A stretch of 49,208 nt of DNA from Chrysophaeum taylorii (Eukaryota > Sar > Pelagophyceae > Pelagomonadales > Pelagomonadaceae). The translations under genes and the position numbers were made by a program. The notes under the pieces are model-generated. The model saw only the letters and a list, made by a program, of their open reading frames with translations, was not told the origin of the DNA and searched no databases. This document shows positions 1 through 10,569 of this stretch, piece after piece. The DNA lies in assembly GCA_029834535.1 (NCBI GenBank), contig JAQMWT010000497.1:1-49208 (forward strand). The letters run 5' to 3'. Each line of letters begins with the position of its first letter. The stretch's first letter is position 1.

Positions 1-117
1 CTAGAGGTACCCTTGCTTTTCACGATGCTCAGAGACGCGCAACAGACCATAATGTAACATCACTATAGTGACTGCACAAGCATGGCTGTTCAGGTCATCG
101 CCAGTCCAGGTCATCAT

Positions 118-722
118 CCTTCAGCACAGACCCTATCGTAAGTTTTGTGTGGACTGCACATTACATAAAAAACGTTTCCCCCATCCTCACCACTTAACGA
201 AACAACCTTCTTTCGAAAAAGTCTTTCAACCTGGTGAAGCCTGGGCATGCGATGGCGGCTATGTCTCCGTTCTCTCCGAATGGGGTTTATTCCGCCGCGT
301 CTGATTTTCAAGTGTCTTATCTCTAAATTTCTGTTAGTATACTTTTGTCGTACAACAACGCTAGTGAATTTTGTAACGCTCTTGAGTTTGTTCGTAACTT
401 CTGATCTACTTGCGTTCATGTGCAGTTAAAGCAAACCTACTGTGCGTTTTAAAACCCTATTTGCCCCAGCACATTACCACCCCCTATCATGTTGAGCATG
501 GCATTAACATGTCTGCTTTCCCTCCCTACTTACATGTGTTTAATCACGAAGGAGAAGCCGCGGTGGGACACATAGCAACCGCTGCGTCCACTCGACTCCG
601 GAATACGCTCAATGTGTCCTACAAAGGTCACCTATTAACGATCCGGCCCCACATTACCCGGGCTGTTATCGCTGTTCAGTCGTATAATCTCTCCCTAATG
701 TGCTCTCGAACGCATTTACAAT
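118..722 (+). pseudogene. Copia integrase remnant, element 1
   Basis: Translated pieces match the minus-strand element B integrase. A zinc-binding stretch (FCVDC, with later His residues) is followed by EAWACDGGYV, carrying the first catalytic Asp. After several stops, the frame at 410-722 resumes with HITTPYHVEHGINMSAFPPY and FNHEGEAAVGHIATAASTRL, where the catalytic Glu is expected. The frame changes at about 300 and 410, so no complete integrase can be made. Sequence from 723 to about 1256 holds a degenerate integrase C-terminus and Pro/Ser-rich linker with no continuous frame. Confidence 0.75.
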
Positions 723-1256
723 AAAGTGTTAAGTCCCAACAATTGGACCATTGTAATGTTCCCCCAGACACGCTAAAGCCAGCGGTTCTGTATGTTATCT
801 GCATTTGGAATCTAATGATTTCACAAATACGAACCCGTTGTCGTCACATTTACTTATGTGGCGCTAACGTTATTAACCCGCTGTTACACCCCATTAACCG
901 CTTAGCTGTTGTTCGCCAATCGGAGAACGGCCAAGTCCGTCTCATCTAAACTTGCGTTTCCTAACCCAACCTCTAAATCTCCTCCCGATTACGAACAACA
1001 TCCCCCACCTGCACCTTCTCCTGAGATACCCTTTTCTGTTCAAAGCACCCCCAGTGATGCGCTGCAGAGGGGGATTGCCGTACCGACACTGAACACGAGA
1101 GGGGAATACACAACTCCAGCTCCAGCTTCAGCTTCAGTCCCAGCGCTCCGCTGCTTCTGTCGCCACACGACATCTGAGTTACCGCCCGATGATTTCCCAT
1201 CCTCCATCATACCGGGCATTATTTTACACGACGCCCGTCGTCACCCGCGGTGCTAA

Positions 1257-1660
1257 TCAACCTCAGCCTCGCCGCAAGACTAATCTCAACGCCGCTCACC
1301 CGCATTGGCGCCGACAGTAGCCGCAATTAAAAGCCGGCGGTACATGGCTGACTTCAAGTATGACCTGCTCAAGCAGAACATCGCTCTGACCCCACCCTCC
1401 ACTCCCTTCGTGCTGCTAATGGCATCCACTGGATGGCTATGCCACCAGAAGGGAATTTACACAGAACCCTCATCACTGTTCATCAAGCTCATTGCAGTCC
1501 TCTTCTGGTATGTCAAAGCAGTCTTAACCATCTGTGGCTGCCACACCAGTTCATAACGACGCCAGCGGACTTCCACCTCCCTCGTGCTCTTGTTCATCTA
1601 ATCTGAACACGTCCAGGCTTTTCAAGTTCCTCCGCTCAATATGCTTACGCGCTAACCACC
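1257..1660 (+). pseudogene. Degenerate linker between integrase and RT, element 1
   Basis: This stretch aligns loosely with the element B linker (about 14458-15103, minus), which begins with a Met-Ala-rich segment and runs to the RT. A short frame, 1305-1556, contains phrases similar to B (for example ADFKYDLL against ADFRWDLQ), but stops interrupt it. Unlike B, no SLNY motif lies just before the VGPDEYK sequence that opens the RT part of both elements. I see no other gene here. Confidence 0.5.
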
Positions 1661-3013
1661 ATGCATATGGACCATAACGACGCCTCTTATGGCGCCTCAG
1701 AACCCCACCTCTCCGCCATCGAGGACTACATCGCCGTGCAGTCCCATTACATCGGCGCACACCTTGAAGCTGATACTCTACTTGTCATTCGACTAGTCGA
1801 AACTCCCGATCCCGCTCACATTAACGCTATTGCTGACTCTTGCACGATCATCCACCTAACGCACGCTCAAGATCCTAGCACCGTTGGCCCGGACGAATAC
1901 AAAATACAAGCCAAGGACATCAAGATTGATGAGTATGAGTTGACATGCCTAAAAGGTCCCTCCGACGCTGATCGCAAGGCCCACATATCCGCAATTTCCA
2001 AGGAGATTTTTAATATTGTTAAGTTCGGTTGCTTCAAGTTATCGCTGCCGACGGCCAATTCCAAGCCCATCGATACTCGGCTGGTAATGCGCATAAAGAC
2101 CAACGCCGCCGGCGAGTATATCAAGCACAAGGCGAGATTGGTACTGAGGGGATTTTTAGCTTCCCTTGGCACCGATTTCTTCAACACGTTCAGTCCGATG
2201 GCGCAGCTCACCGGTATTCGTTGTGTTCTAGCCCTCGCTGCACACCTCCGACTTCCCGTTTACCACATAGACGTGCCCAACGCATTCGTCCAAGCCCCCA
2301 TAGACTCTCATGTCTACGTTAAATTACCGCAAGGTATCCACCTACTGGATCCAGAAGATGCCAAGTATCAAGGACGACGCCTCCCCAAGCTCCTCAAGTC
2401 GCTTTGCGGATTTCGGCAGAGCCCTGCTCTCTGGAACCAGACTATCTACGGTTTCTTCGACGCGTTAGGATATCACCGCTTTCGAACAGATACTTGCATC
2501 TATGCTAAAGTCCAAGATGATGCCACGTTCTTACTGTGTACCTTATCAGTGGATGATATTGTCGTCATCTGTACATCTGAAAGCCTACGCCGCGAATTCC
2601 AACAGGCAATGAAAAAGGAGTACTCCGTCGAAGAGTTTGAAGAAGTTCACACTCTCCTAGGCATGCGAGTAACGCGCACCGCTGATGGTTCTATTTCACT
2701 CGATTGTCAAGCTAAAATTGATGCCATGTTTGAAGAGCATTCCATCTTAATGAAACTACGCCCAACCTCTACACCTATGTCTCCCTCAACCACTTATAAA
2801 ACTGGAGAGCCGTCTTCTGACACGGACGAGTTCATCCTCCATACCTTTTCAACTCTGCTTGGCAAGCTCACCTTTGTGCAATTAGCTTGTCGACCTGGCC
2901 TATCACAAAGCCTCAGTCGCTGTTCCCGTGGAATGCATAATCCAGAATATATGCACGTCCATGTATTAGCAGAAGTGCTTCGTCATTTGCGCATGCCAGA
3001 AAGTCGCAATCTT
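1661..3013 (+). pseudogene. Copia reverse transcriptase, element 1, interrupted at its 3' end
   Basis: This is a continuous frame from about 1661. The RT core is recognisable: FGCFKLSLP, LVMRIKTNAAGEYIKHKARL, YHIDVPNAFVQAPIDSHVYV (motif A Asp in HIDV) and LCGFRQSPALWN (the usual LYGLKQAPRxW block, altered). LSVDDIVVI supplies the two catalytic Asp of the YVDD box as SVDD, and LLGMRVTR follows. The frame ends in the stop NLNY* created by the Helitron insertion at 3011. Without the insert it continues as SRNL-RLW into RNase H. The family would copy the element RNA into cDNA in cytoplasmic particles. The upstream start is uncertain because RT is normally part of a larger polyprotein. Confidence 0.85.
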
Positions 3014-3955
3014 AACTACTAATCGACAGATGTTTGTCTGTTTGTTTGTTTGTTTGTCCCTCGATTTAGGGTAAGGATCAGGTAGGCGCGCGAGCCAGGC
3101 AGTGATCCTCCAAGCCGTCTACGGCGACCTCGCAGACTGTTTCCACGACCCGCGGCGGCTCTTTCAGCGCGCCATTCTCACGCCCCGTCGAAACGATGTT
3201 GTCGATGCTGACAACGCGCGCATGACCGCGGCCTTTTTTTCCCGAAGACGAGGCGTCGGAGTTCTTTTCGGCCGACTAGGTTGGGTCGGAAGCCGACGCC
3301 TCGCTCTTTACAGTCGAGTTTTGAACTCCCTGACAACCAACGGCATGCTGACTTTGATCGCGAGCTTAAAGTCTTCGCAACCTCGACCCGTCGCACGGCC
3401 ACTGCAACGGTACCAGATACATGATCGATCGTGTCGTTGTCACCGAGGCTCCTCCAACCAGTATCCAGTAAGGCCCGCCTACGCCAAACGATCAACAAGA
3501 GCCAGGGCCAGACGCCCCGCGAGGTCGGCGTCCTCTTTCCCAAGCCCGTCTTCTGCCACGTCCAGCTCTACGTGGCTCTCTGTCGATCGGCATCCCCGAG
3601 GATATACTCATCTGGGTCGACGACTCCACCCTACCCCACACGTGCTGCGCAATATCGATAAGCCCCCTCCCGGCGTCTACACGCGCACGGTAGATGAACT
3701 TACTGGGACCAGGTGAACTTACTGGGGTTTGAGATTGGGACTAGGTGAACTAAGTGACCAGGTGAACTTACTGGGACCAAGTGAACTTACAGGGGTTTTT
3801 AGAGTGAACGCAAAGGCTAGCGGCGTGTACGGATAAAAGCGGCTTAGATTGGCGGAGGTGAGAGCGACGAGCTCGAAGGAGTGTGGGGTGAATGGGTGTG
3901 AGCACGAGTGGGTTTACGCCCAACTTACTGGGGTTACTTACTGGCCTGCACTTGT
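3011..3955 (+). mobile_element. Helitron-derived element, copy 1, inserted in copia element 1
   Basis: The insert is 945 bp. Its left terminus is CTTAACTACTAATCGACAG followed by a TGTTTGTC-rich run, and its right terminus is GGCCTGCACTTGT. Both ends recur in other copies in this window. Removing it restores AAT CTT CGA TTA TGG in the host frame; CTT is present at both junctions, so a short duplication and simple ambiguity cannot be separated. Inside (3100-3660) is the C-terminus of a Helitron Pif1-like helicase. The last 240 bp are repeats of GTGAACTTACTGGGACCAG. The termini do not show the classical TC...CTRR ends, so assignment rests on the helicase remnant and the shared ends. Confidence 0.8.
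3100..3660 (+). pseudogene. Helitron helicase (Pif1-like) C-terminal fragment, copy 1
   Basis: Read across frames, the order matches the last roughly 190 residues of Helitron RepHel proteins: ILQAVYGDLADCFHDPRRLF, QRAILTPRRNDVVDADNARM, FFSAD, FEFLNSL-like, [29 protein letters not shown] (3488-3514) and [16 protein letters not shown]. The KSQGQT and QLYVALSR blocks are helicase motifs of the Pif1/RecD-like superfamily. At least two frame changes and an upstream truncation make it non-functional. The Rep (HUH) domain and helicase motifs I-III are absent from this copy and from the window. Confidence 0.85.
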
Positions 3956-4669
3956 CTTCGATTATGGTACTACTCTGGCTCCTCTGCCCGAATGGAACAT
4001 CTACGCTCTATCATTGGCAATCGCACTGACATGGCAACCATGTTGGACTACACTAAAGAACAAGTGGATTCCGGTAACTTTGATCCACTGGTCGCGTTCG
4101 TAGATGCTGATAACGCGCCCTCCTACGAGCATGATCGCAAATCCACAACTGGTTACGCTATTTTTTTGCTTGGTTCCCTTATCACCTGGAAGTCCAAACT
4201 ACAGCCTATAACGGCTACTTCCACGCATGAGAGTGAACTCATTGCGCTTAATACGTGTGCTGATGATGTGGTCTGGTTACGTAAACTGCTGACGGAAATG
4301 GCCTTTGCTATAAATCCGCAATACTATCTTCGCCAACCTCCAGGGAAAGATTTGTTATTAGACTACGATGCCCATGACAATCCTCTACCGTCAGACATGT
4401 CATTCATGCGCAACAGTCCCATACTTGGAGACTCTGCTTCTGCCATCCATTTATCGAATAATCCGGACAGTGCGACCAAAGCCAAAGCCATCAGCACGCG
4501 CTGGTTTCGCATTCGTGACTATGTTCAACTAAGACGCATTCGTTTGCACCATATCTCAGGCACCCAAAACATTGCCGACGGATTCACTAAGCCTTTCGGT
4601 GCTCCCCTCTTTTCTACGTTTCGTACGTTACTTGGTCTACAACAACCCATAGCTCAGCAAGACGATTAA
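3956..4669 (+). pseudogene. Copia RNase H, element 1
   Basis: Downstream of the Helitron insert the RT frame resumes at CTT CGA TTA TGG and runs to a stop at 4669. Copia RNase H landmarks are present: VAFVDADNAPSYEHDRKSTT (first Asp), THESELIALNTCADDVVWLR (Glu in ESELIAL), DSASAIHLSNN (Asp), and TRWFRIRDYVQL with HHISGTQNIADGFTKPFG near the end. It degrades the RNA strand during reverse transcription. The element B copy (12611-13419, minus) is clearly homologous. The domain itself is intact but separated from RT by 945 bp. Confidence 0.85.
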
Positions 4670-4689
4670 TCATTACCCTCATCTCTATG

Positions 4690-4710
4690 TCCGCAATGAC
4701 ATTAAACTAG
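4690..4710 (+). other. Conserved pol/ORF3 junction motif (element 1)
   Basis: The sequence TCCGCAATGACATTAAACTA, followed by G, sits about 20 bp after the pol stop and before ORF3. It matches the junctions of element B (12575-12596) and element A (19083-19103) and, apart from the TAG-CCCT ending, the in-frame SLNY motifs. Here it is out of frame or ends in TAG, so it is not translated as SLNY. Confidence 0.7.
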
Positions 4711-4791
4711 CCCTCGCAGCAACGGAATCATAAAGCTCTATAAGATGCGGCTCGCTGAAAACAATACCCCCCCCATGCATACAATATTTGT

Positions 4792-6797
4792 TTGCTGATG
4801 ATGAATCCAACGAAAAATAAAGACGATGCTCGACGACGACACTCAGTGCTTGCTCGCGGACGTGGCGGAATATCGGCACTGTCGCCTTTTAATCCATTAA
4901 ATCCTGCGCTTATGAACTCTGGATCTCCAAATACGCGCAAAAAACCTTCCTATCTGTCCATTGCAAAGGGAACGAAGACACCTGTCACTCCGACGGCGGA
5001 ATCAACCCGACAGGATGTTGTCACCCCTGCTAAGAGCGCAGAATATTCGTTGTTAAAACATTGCAAGTTTGACGTGATGGCAATGATATCAGGGAATATT
5101 CTTTCTCTTGGTAATCATCCACCCAATTTTCTCCTTCCTTCACCTAATGACATTCAATGTTGGTCACAGCCTATGCATCAGCTTCTCACCGATGCACAAA
5201 TGCCGGCAAAACTGATAACGTACGTTTTCTGGGTTCTCTCCTGTGCTTAAAGACGAAAAGGATAAAGAATGCACCAAACGTGCAGGCAAATGAAGGCATA
5301 CGCTTACACAAATTTCCTTCTATCAAAGGAGTTGTCAAAGTGCATGTACATTGTACAAAATGTATCAACAAAACGGACGCGCCTGGTACTCCTTTGGTTC
5401 TCGCAATCTGCACTGAGGACGAAGTAAAAACCGAAGCTATCGCTAAGCTTATAGAAGAGCACTTACTATCGGATACTCATGCTGAACATTGCTTTGATTT
5501 TCCGCGCCCCGTCTACCTCTGTATATGTGTCATGTGTAACCTATCACAGCATGGTATCGCTTTAATGAAAAGTCGTCTGGACAGATTTCTACTCTCATGT
5601 GATAATGACCCATCAGCTCACATTCGAGCTGCTATTCTGCGTTTTGGAAAGTCCATCCCAGTAAATAAACAGCTCAAGGACGCACTACTAAAGTACATGG
5701 CTGCGCATAATATCGATAGCTCTGACATTGTAGTCAACCCAGATGATGATAATTTCCCTCTTCTCCTACAACTACCTCGCATTTCGATCGTAAACATTGA
5801 AATACTTGTGACCTCTTGGTCATTGCTACAGTCCGTCGAAGATAAAGCCTGCGTCGTCACCAACCCTGATGAGCTCCTTGCAGTTCTCATCGAGTGCTTC
5901 ATTAACGATGTCTCGCGCCAGATTAACACATCCTCTCATGTGGTATTGCCGCCGTTGGTGGATTATTTGCTAAAGTTGGTCCCGGACCACCAGACTGCAT
6001 TCAAGAATGTGCTTATCCAAACTGGTTATCCTTCCGTAATATTTGACTCATTTGCTGGCCCTAAACTGTCTGAAGGCGAAGAAGAACATGCTAAGTTTAG
6101 CACCTCTTCTACAGTAGAGCCACCCGAGAATGTCCCGGAAACCATACGAGCTCTGAGAGACGAAGCAAAAACACTATCTTTACACGTCACCAAACGTGAT
6201 AATCAACTATCAGAACGTGATAATCAACTATCAGATGCGCTGGAGACCATTACTCAACTTAAAGACACAATTGATGTACTAACCGCGCAATTGACCGATA
6301 ATACCAAGCATGTATCACTCTTGGACGATTTGTTTTCTAACTACCAGATGCACCAGGATGCCACGTTGCAGGCTCTTGCTGTTTTAACTCACCTCATCTC
6401 GAAGTCACTCATCACTTCAGTTGGTCAGTCTCTTTCAAACACCATTGAAGAGGAGCGACGACTTGTAATTGAAAATGCAGCTGTTGGTTTACATACCGCT
6501 ATGTCTGATGCAAAGGAACATGTTATCCCTGCTTCCGAACTTCGTACCCTACCACCCGCCGCTGCTCTGTCGTACCTATCATCCGTTCTACCTCCACTTT
6601 CCGATCTCTGTGACGTGACGGTCTTGAACAACAATACTAATAACGATGATTCTGACCATGTCACTTCTACACCGGAATTAAAGAAACTCGACGAGACCAG
6701 TGACGATGAATTGGACCACACTTCAGCTAAGATGGATGAAGACTCGTTGCGTAATGTAACAACACGCCATACATCCTCTTCCTCATGTCAATCGTAA
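4792..6797 (+). CDS. ORF3: post-pol protein of the copia 1 family, Cys-pair region plus coiled coil; one probable frame break
   Basis: This ORF lies where an env-like gene would be, after RNase H and before the 3' end. Two frames overlap: 4792-5250 and 5157-6797, with the break near 5245. The N-terminal part is basic and Ser/Pro-rich. The middle has a Cys pair HVHCTKCINK, then YLCICVMCNL and HIRAAILRFG. The C-terminal third is a long coiled coil with a repeated RDNQLSERDNQLSD segment and an acidic tail. Elements B and A carry homologues (MSFRCLQCFDKDG, ILSSFCTQCLDN) in the same place. No signal peptide or membrane segment is visible, so an envelope role is not supported. Function is unknown; a gag-like or nucleic-acid-binding accessory role is an inference. 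Confidence 0.65.
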
Positions 6798-7228
6798 CTT
6801 TGTCGTTTATGTTGTTGTTTTTCGTTTAATTGTTCGACGCTTTCATGTATCGTACACAAGCTTCACACTCAAGAACGTCTGGAATGCATAAAGCATTTTC
6901 CACACGTTGAGGGGGTCCAGAGAGCTACACTATAATGTGTACGACGCTGGAGTTCCTCGCACCACTTCTCACACTCCTTCTACACGAGGGTTTTCTCTCC
7001 GCAATACGGCTTTCCCTCATACCCCCCCCTTCCTTACCCTTCCGCAATTATTTCTTTCAAGACTATGAAGATCCCAGTCTGAAGCTTTCTTCCAACAAGG
7101 AGAAGTCCTCCAGGTGCGTACCGTTAGGTACGGGGCTTTCTGCTTAATTAGCAGAAGCTTCGTTCCTCGTTGTCAGTGTAAAAGCTTCTATGGGACCTAA
7201 TGTCCTTAAGGAGTTAGGGCCTAAATCC
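6798..7228 (+). repeat. 3' non-coding/LTR-like tail of copia element 1
   Basis: There is no ORF of note. The segment shares short blocks with the non-coding tails of elements B (10130-10545) and A/B (17515-17945) when those are read on the minus strand. The clearest are CTTCCTTACCCTTC-like sequence and a GGTAC-containing stretch near the end. No second copy is in the window, so calling it an LTR is an inference from position. Element C starts at about 7229 in the opposite direction. Confidence 0.4.
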
Positions 7229-8063
7229 CTACCTTGTGTAGTAGCATGTGACAAGCGGAATGGTCTGTACACGCCTAAGACCGCACGCGGTCTCTACCAT
7301 GTACCCGGAGAGGGTCAATTCTCTCCAGTTCCACTCGCGAGCACTTAGGACAAACAGGTGTCGACCCTGCACTGGCTTGAGGAATAGGGCGTAGTCAAGC
7401 TTGACGTAGCCGATGCCTGGGTGAGCAGGTAGGGGAGATACGATATTTTCGTGATCATAATATGCGACACCTGCTGTTGTCCAGTGGCAGTTTGGACAAC
7501 TGGGGCACACTTAGGGTCTATGGGGACAATATGATTCGGTAGGGCGAAATCAAATGTGGTCATCAAAGAGATGGATGCACAGCTGTCCAGGTATAGGAAT
7601 TGGAAATGAAAGGGGGAGATTGTGGTCTCTCCGGTATTTGGTGAGAAACGCGTGTTCGCGAGGCACACTTGTGACACTGGTAGAGGGAATGCTGGCTGCG
7701 AACAAGCTGGTTTTAGTAAGTAGCTTTGAGGTGACCACAACTTGTGAAAAAGCAATAGGGACGACGGGCGCAGTATGTTCGCCGTTGTCCTTGCCGAGAC
7801 CGTTGTTAAGATCGAATGGTGAGAGGTCTTGTGGGTTACTCGATGATGTAGTATCGGCCGCTGCTTGATCGGAGCTCCTACGGCACATAGCTGCAGTGAC
7901 ATGTGACGAGAGCTCAGTCGGCCGCTCAGGTGACAATTTTGCTATAGCGCCCGCAGTAAAATTGGCTGATTCCGCGGGAACAGTGGCGGGTGATGAACTG
8001 TTGCCAATTGCGTTATATGGAGTGGAGGAGTTGGGTGCAGACACAGTAGGTTGGTCTGCCCCA

Positions 8064-8084
8064 TAGTTTAACGACGTTGCGGTC
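8064..8084 (-). other. SLNY motif, element C, linker before protease
   Basis: On the minus strand ACC GCA ACG TCG TTA AAC TAT encodes TATSLNY, followed by Gly. It lies about 480 bp upstream of the protease signature, in a low-complexity linker. Confidence 0.75.
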
Positions 8085-9031
8085 GAAAGCGGATGTATGT
8101 CATCGTTCCGAACGATATCTTCGGCATAGGAAAGTTGATCATTTAGGCGGAGCAAATCTGCATTGTCGTCTGGGTTAGACGTAGTGGCAATAATATCAGC
8201 AGATTGCAACAGCGTTTCAAATAGCTTTGTAATCTTATCTTGCAGCTGAGCCGTAGTGGCACTTTGGTCAGTATAATTTGAGAGTTCACGTAATTGATCT
8301 TTGAGTGCATGCATGGCATGCTTAGTACGATCTAACAATTTCATGTCCGATCGAGAAGGTCTGTCGAAGGAATGTGCATACACAGGTCGATCGTTAGATT
8401 GACCAGGACTGCGAGCTCTGGTGACATAGGAGTCACCGGACCGGTAGTAGCTAAGATCATTAGGAGATAAGGGCTGGTTGGCGTCTTTTTAGTTACGTAA
8501 GCGTCGTGCGTTAAACGCGGGTTTCGGCAGTTGTCCATTGGCTGAATTGGTAAGCGACGCAAATACATGTGCTGTGTGCGCCAGTTCATAGTCCGTAGAG
8601 TCCAACAGCTGGGTTAGCAGTATTTTGGGTTTTTTGATGTGTGGACAATCCTTCTACGTAAGGGATCCAAGAGACTGGCGGTTCAAGACGTCTTTTATCG
8701 CTTGTAGTATTGGACACTGAGTTGTAGAGGTCCAAAGCGAACTCAAGAATGGCTGAAGAGTCAGAAGGATGGCATAGCCTGTTAGCTTCAGGTTGTGCTC
8801 TGGTAGAAGAGCGTGTCTCGTAGATGACGCACCAGTTGACCCATCCTCTATCGTAGCGATTATTGCTGGTGTTGTCGGAGGATAGTTCATTTTAGCTGCA
8901 CCTGAGAAAGCTGGGCAAGGGCAGCTTCAGTAAAGTTTACCGACTCGGTAGTATGGCAGAAGGAAAGCCGGCCATTGGAATCAGCAGGAAGAATAACGAT
9001 GGGTCCAGACTCAGTAGAACGTTCTGGCCCA

Positions 9032-9052
9032 TAGTTTAACGACATTTCGGTC
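9032..9052 (-). other. SLNY motif, element C, after gag
   Basis: On the minus strand ACC GAA ATG TCG TTA AAC TAT encodes TEMSLNY followed by Gly, downstream of the gag-like block. The flanking linker is Ser/Thr-rich. Confidence 0.75.
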
Positions 9053-9701
9053 GGAAGCAGATGTGGGAGAGAGTTCCGCATGAGGTCAAGTTCAGATCCG
9101 TGGGTGTCCAACAGTTGAGTTAAAACAGGAGATGCTTGAAAGAATGCACACATTTAATGAACAACATGTACACACCAATTATGCACAACAGCGTTTAATT
9201 GTTGATTCAAATACGAGACATCATTCGGAGACACTGCTTCGTAAAAAAAGGTAAAGTATTTATTGGTAATGGCTGGCTAGGCCGAGAGCAAACGTTCGCG
9301 AATGGGTGAGGTTAAGGTTGCATTCACCATCCTCAAGGCGATCGTTAATTTCGGGCGGAAAAGCCCTGACCTCGTTAGCGTAGCAAACAGTAGCCAACTG
9401 TGCTACTTGATGGTCTGATATGAGTGGGGACGCCTCAGATATGAGGCACCTGGTATTCAAAGGCAAATCTTCAACATAACCAAGGTTAACACCGCCACTC
9501 TGGTGTTGGAATGGTTGTTCTCGCTGAGAAAATCAACGGGAACCTTTGGTAAAGGAATGTCAGCACCCACACTGCTTTGGGTGCGACCTTTACTGCTTGT
9601 TCTGCAAGAGAACGGTGACTGAACCTGTGGGTTGTCAGAGAGCAGACTTGACACCTTCTAGAACATTTTAAGGGGCTCTGTCTAGCGCTGTCTATGCACA
9701 C

Positions 9702-10129
9702 TCATCAGGTAGACAATGGAAAGCGACTATATGGCAAAGGTACAAACTGTGGCTCCTGCCAGTGTGAAAGGGCATGCACTGACAGGCAGTTGTTAGGGTG
9801 GTGCTCAGAGAGCGGGTAGGTTTGTACTATCGTGGAATGTCCTAGTGGACATACCCAAAATATCCCAAGCGCGCGTGGAATCAGTACAGGTTAGCCAGAC
9901 TACACGCACACCGACACTATCACGACAATACGATGACTATAAACAGCACACAGGGGGTACGCAGTCTTAACGTGTGCGGTGTAGCTATGTACAACCCATG
10001 TTAAAGCGTATACAAAAACTTGTGTTGCATGGCGAGGCTAGACCGGCGCGTTAACGGTCCAAAACCCAACATGGCACGTGCATGCAACACATGATCCCTC
10101 AGGACCCCGCTGGGCCCATAACCTGCAGA
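9702..10129 (-). other. Non-coding spacer between elements B and C
   Basis: I see no gene on either strand. By position this would be the 5' leader of element C. No clear primer-binding site or repeat was found. Confidence 0.4.
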
Positions 10130-10545
10130 GAATTCCGCTAGGCAGTGGTTAAGTCACTGAGAGACCATCCCGCCTTCCCGTGTGAGTCTGGCATGGTAGA
10201 TTTCAGGGAACAAAGGTTAGGTCCCCCTAGCCTCGGCACACGACAGACGATACATTGAAACACACCAGGTTAACATGTGATCCTACATACCTACGGGACG
10301 CGCTAGTTCATGGCGAGCTTGGATGCAAATCAAGGACTATAGATTTGGTGAAAAGGGAATAAGAAGGGTAAGGAAGAGATCGCGCTCTCGACGGATTGAC
10401 AAGGATAATAAGTTCGCAGATTCCTCTGCACCCCCTCGAGACGTCTTGATGCAGAGCAATATGACATCTCCTGAGAAGTGTGATAAGGACGAGATCAAGA
10501 TGAACAAGACGTGCACCTCCGATGTCACATAAAGTGGCACAACGC
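10130..10545 (-). repeat. LTR-like block between elements B and C
   Basis: This block aligns with 17515-17945. Shared stretches include GTAAGTCAC near the left end, GGGACGCGCTAG, GAAGGGTAAGGAAGAGATC and CCTCGAGA-GTCTT. It follows the ORF3 end of element B at 10570 and precedes the leader of element C, the position of an LTR. The two blocks differ by roughly a quarter of positions by eye, so if they are the LTR pair of B the insertion is old; alternatively they belong to different elements. TG...CA ends could not be fixed. Confidence 0.5.
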
Positions 10546-10569
10546 GTTCATCATTAGACTCGAAAGTTA

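Larger units (their letters stand above)
1..7200 (+). mobile_element. Copia element 1 (Ty1/copia-type LTR retrotransposon), 5'-truncated by the window edge, decayed
   Basis: Domains run in copia order on the plus strand: integrase debris (about 118-722), RT (1661-3013), RNase H (3956-4669), then an extra ORF3 (4792-6797) and a non-coding tail to about 7200. Each block aligns by eye with element B on the minus strand. Gag and protease would lie left of the window. A Helitron derivative occupies 3011-3955; when it is removed, RT and RNase H read in one frame. At about 7200-7229 the element meets element C tail to tail. It is inactive because of the stops in integrase and the insertion. Confidence 0.85.
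7229..9701 (-). pseudogene. Copia element C: gag and protease remnant
   Basis: Minus-strand frames run from about 9701 to 7229 in several pieces. The first part (9466-9260) resembles the element B gag (VRAFPPEIN against VQAYPPID). The next (9153-8887, 8383-7550) is a Ser/Thr-rich linker with two SLNY motifs. At about 7574-7590 the frame 7902-7345 reads YLDSCASISL, a position-correct aspartic-protease signature in which the expected Gly of DSGA is Cys. The element stops where it meets element 1, so it has no integrase or RT. Several frame changes show that it is dead. Confidence 0.6.

Noticed and set aside
4792..6797. ORF3 as a true envelope gene
   Set aside because: No signal peptide, membrane helix or glycosylation-rich ectodomain is visible; coiled coil and Cys pairs only.
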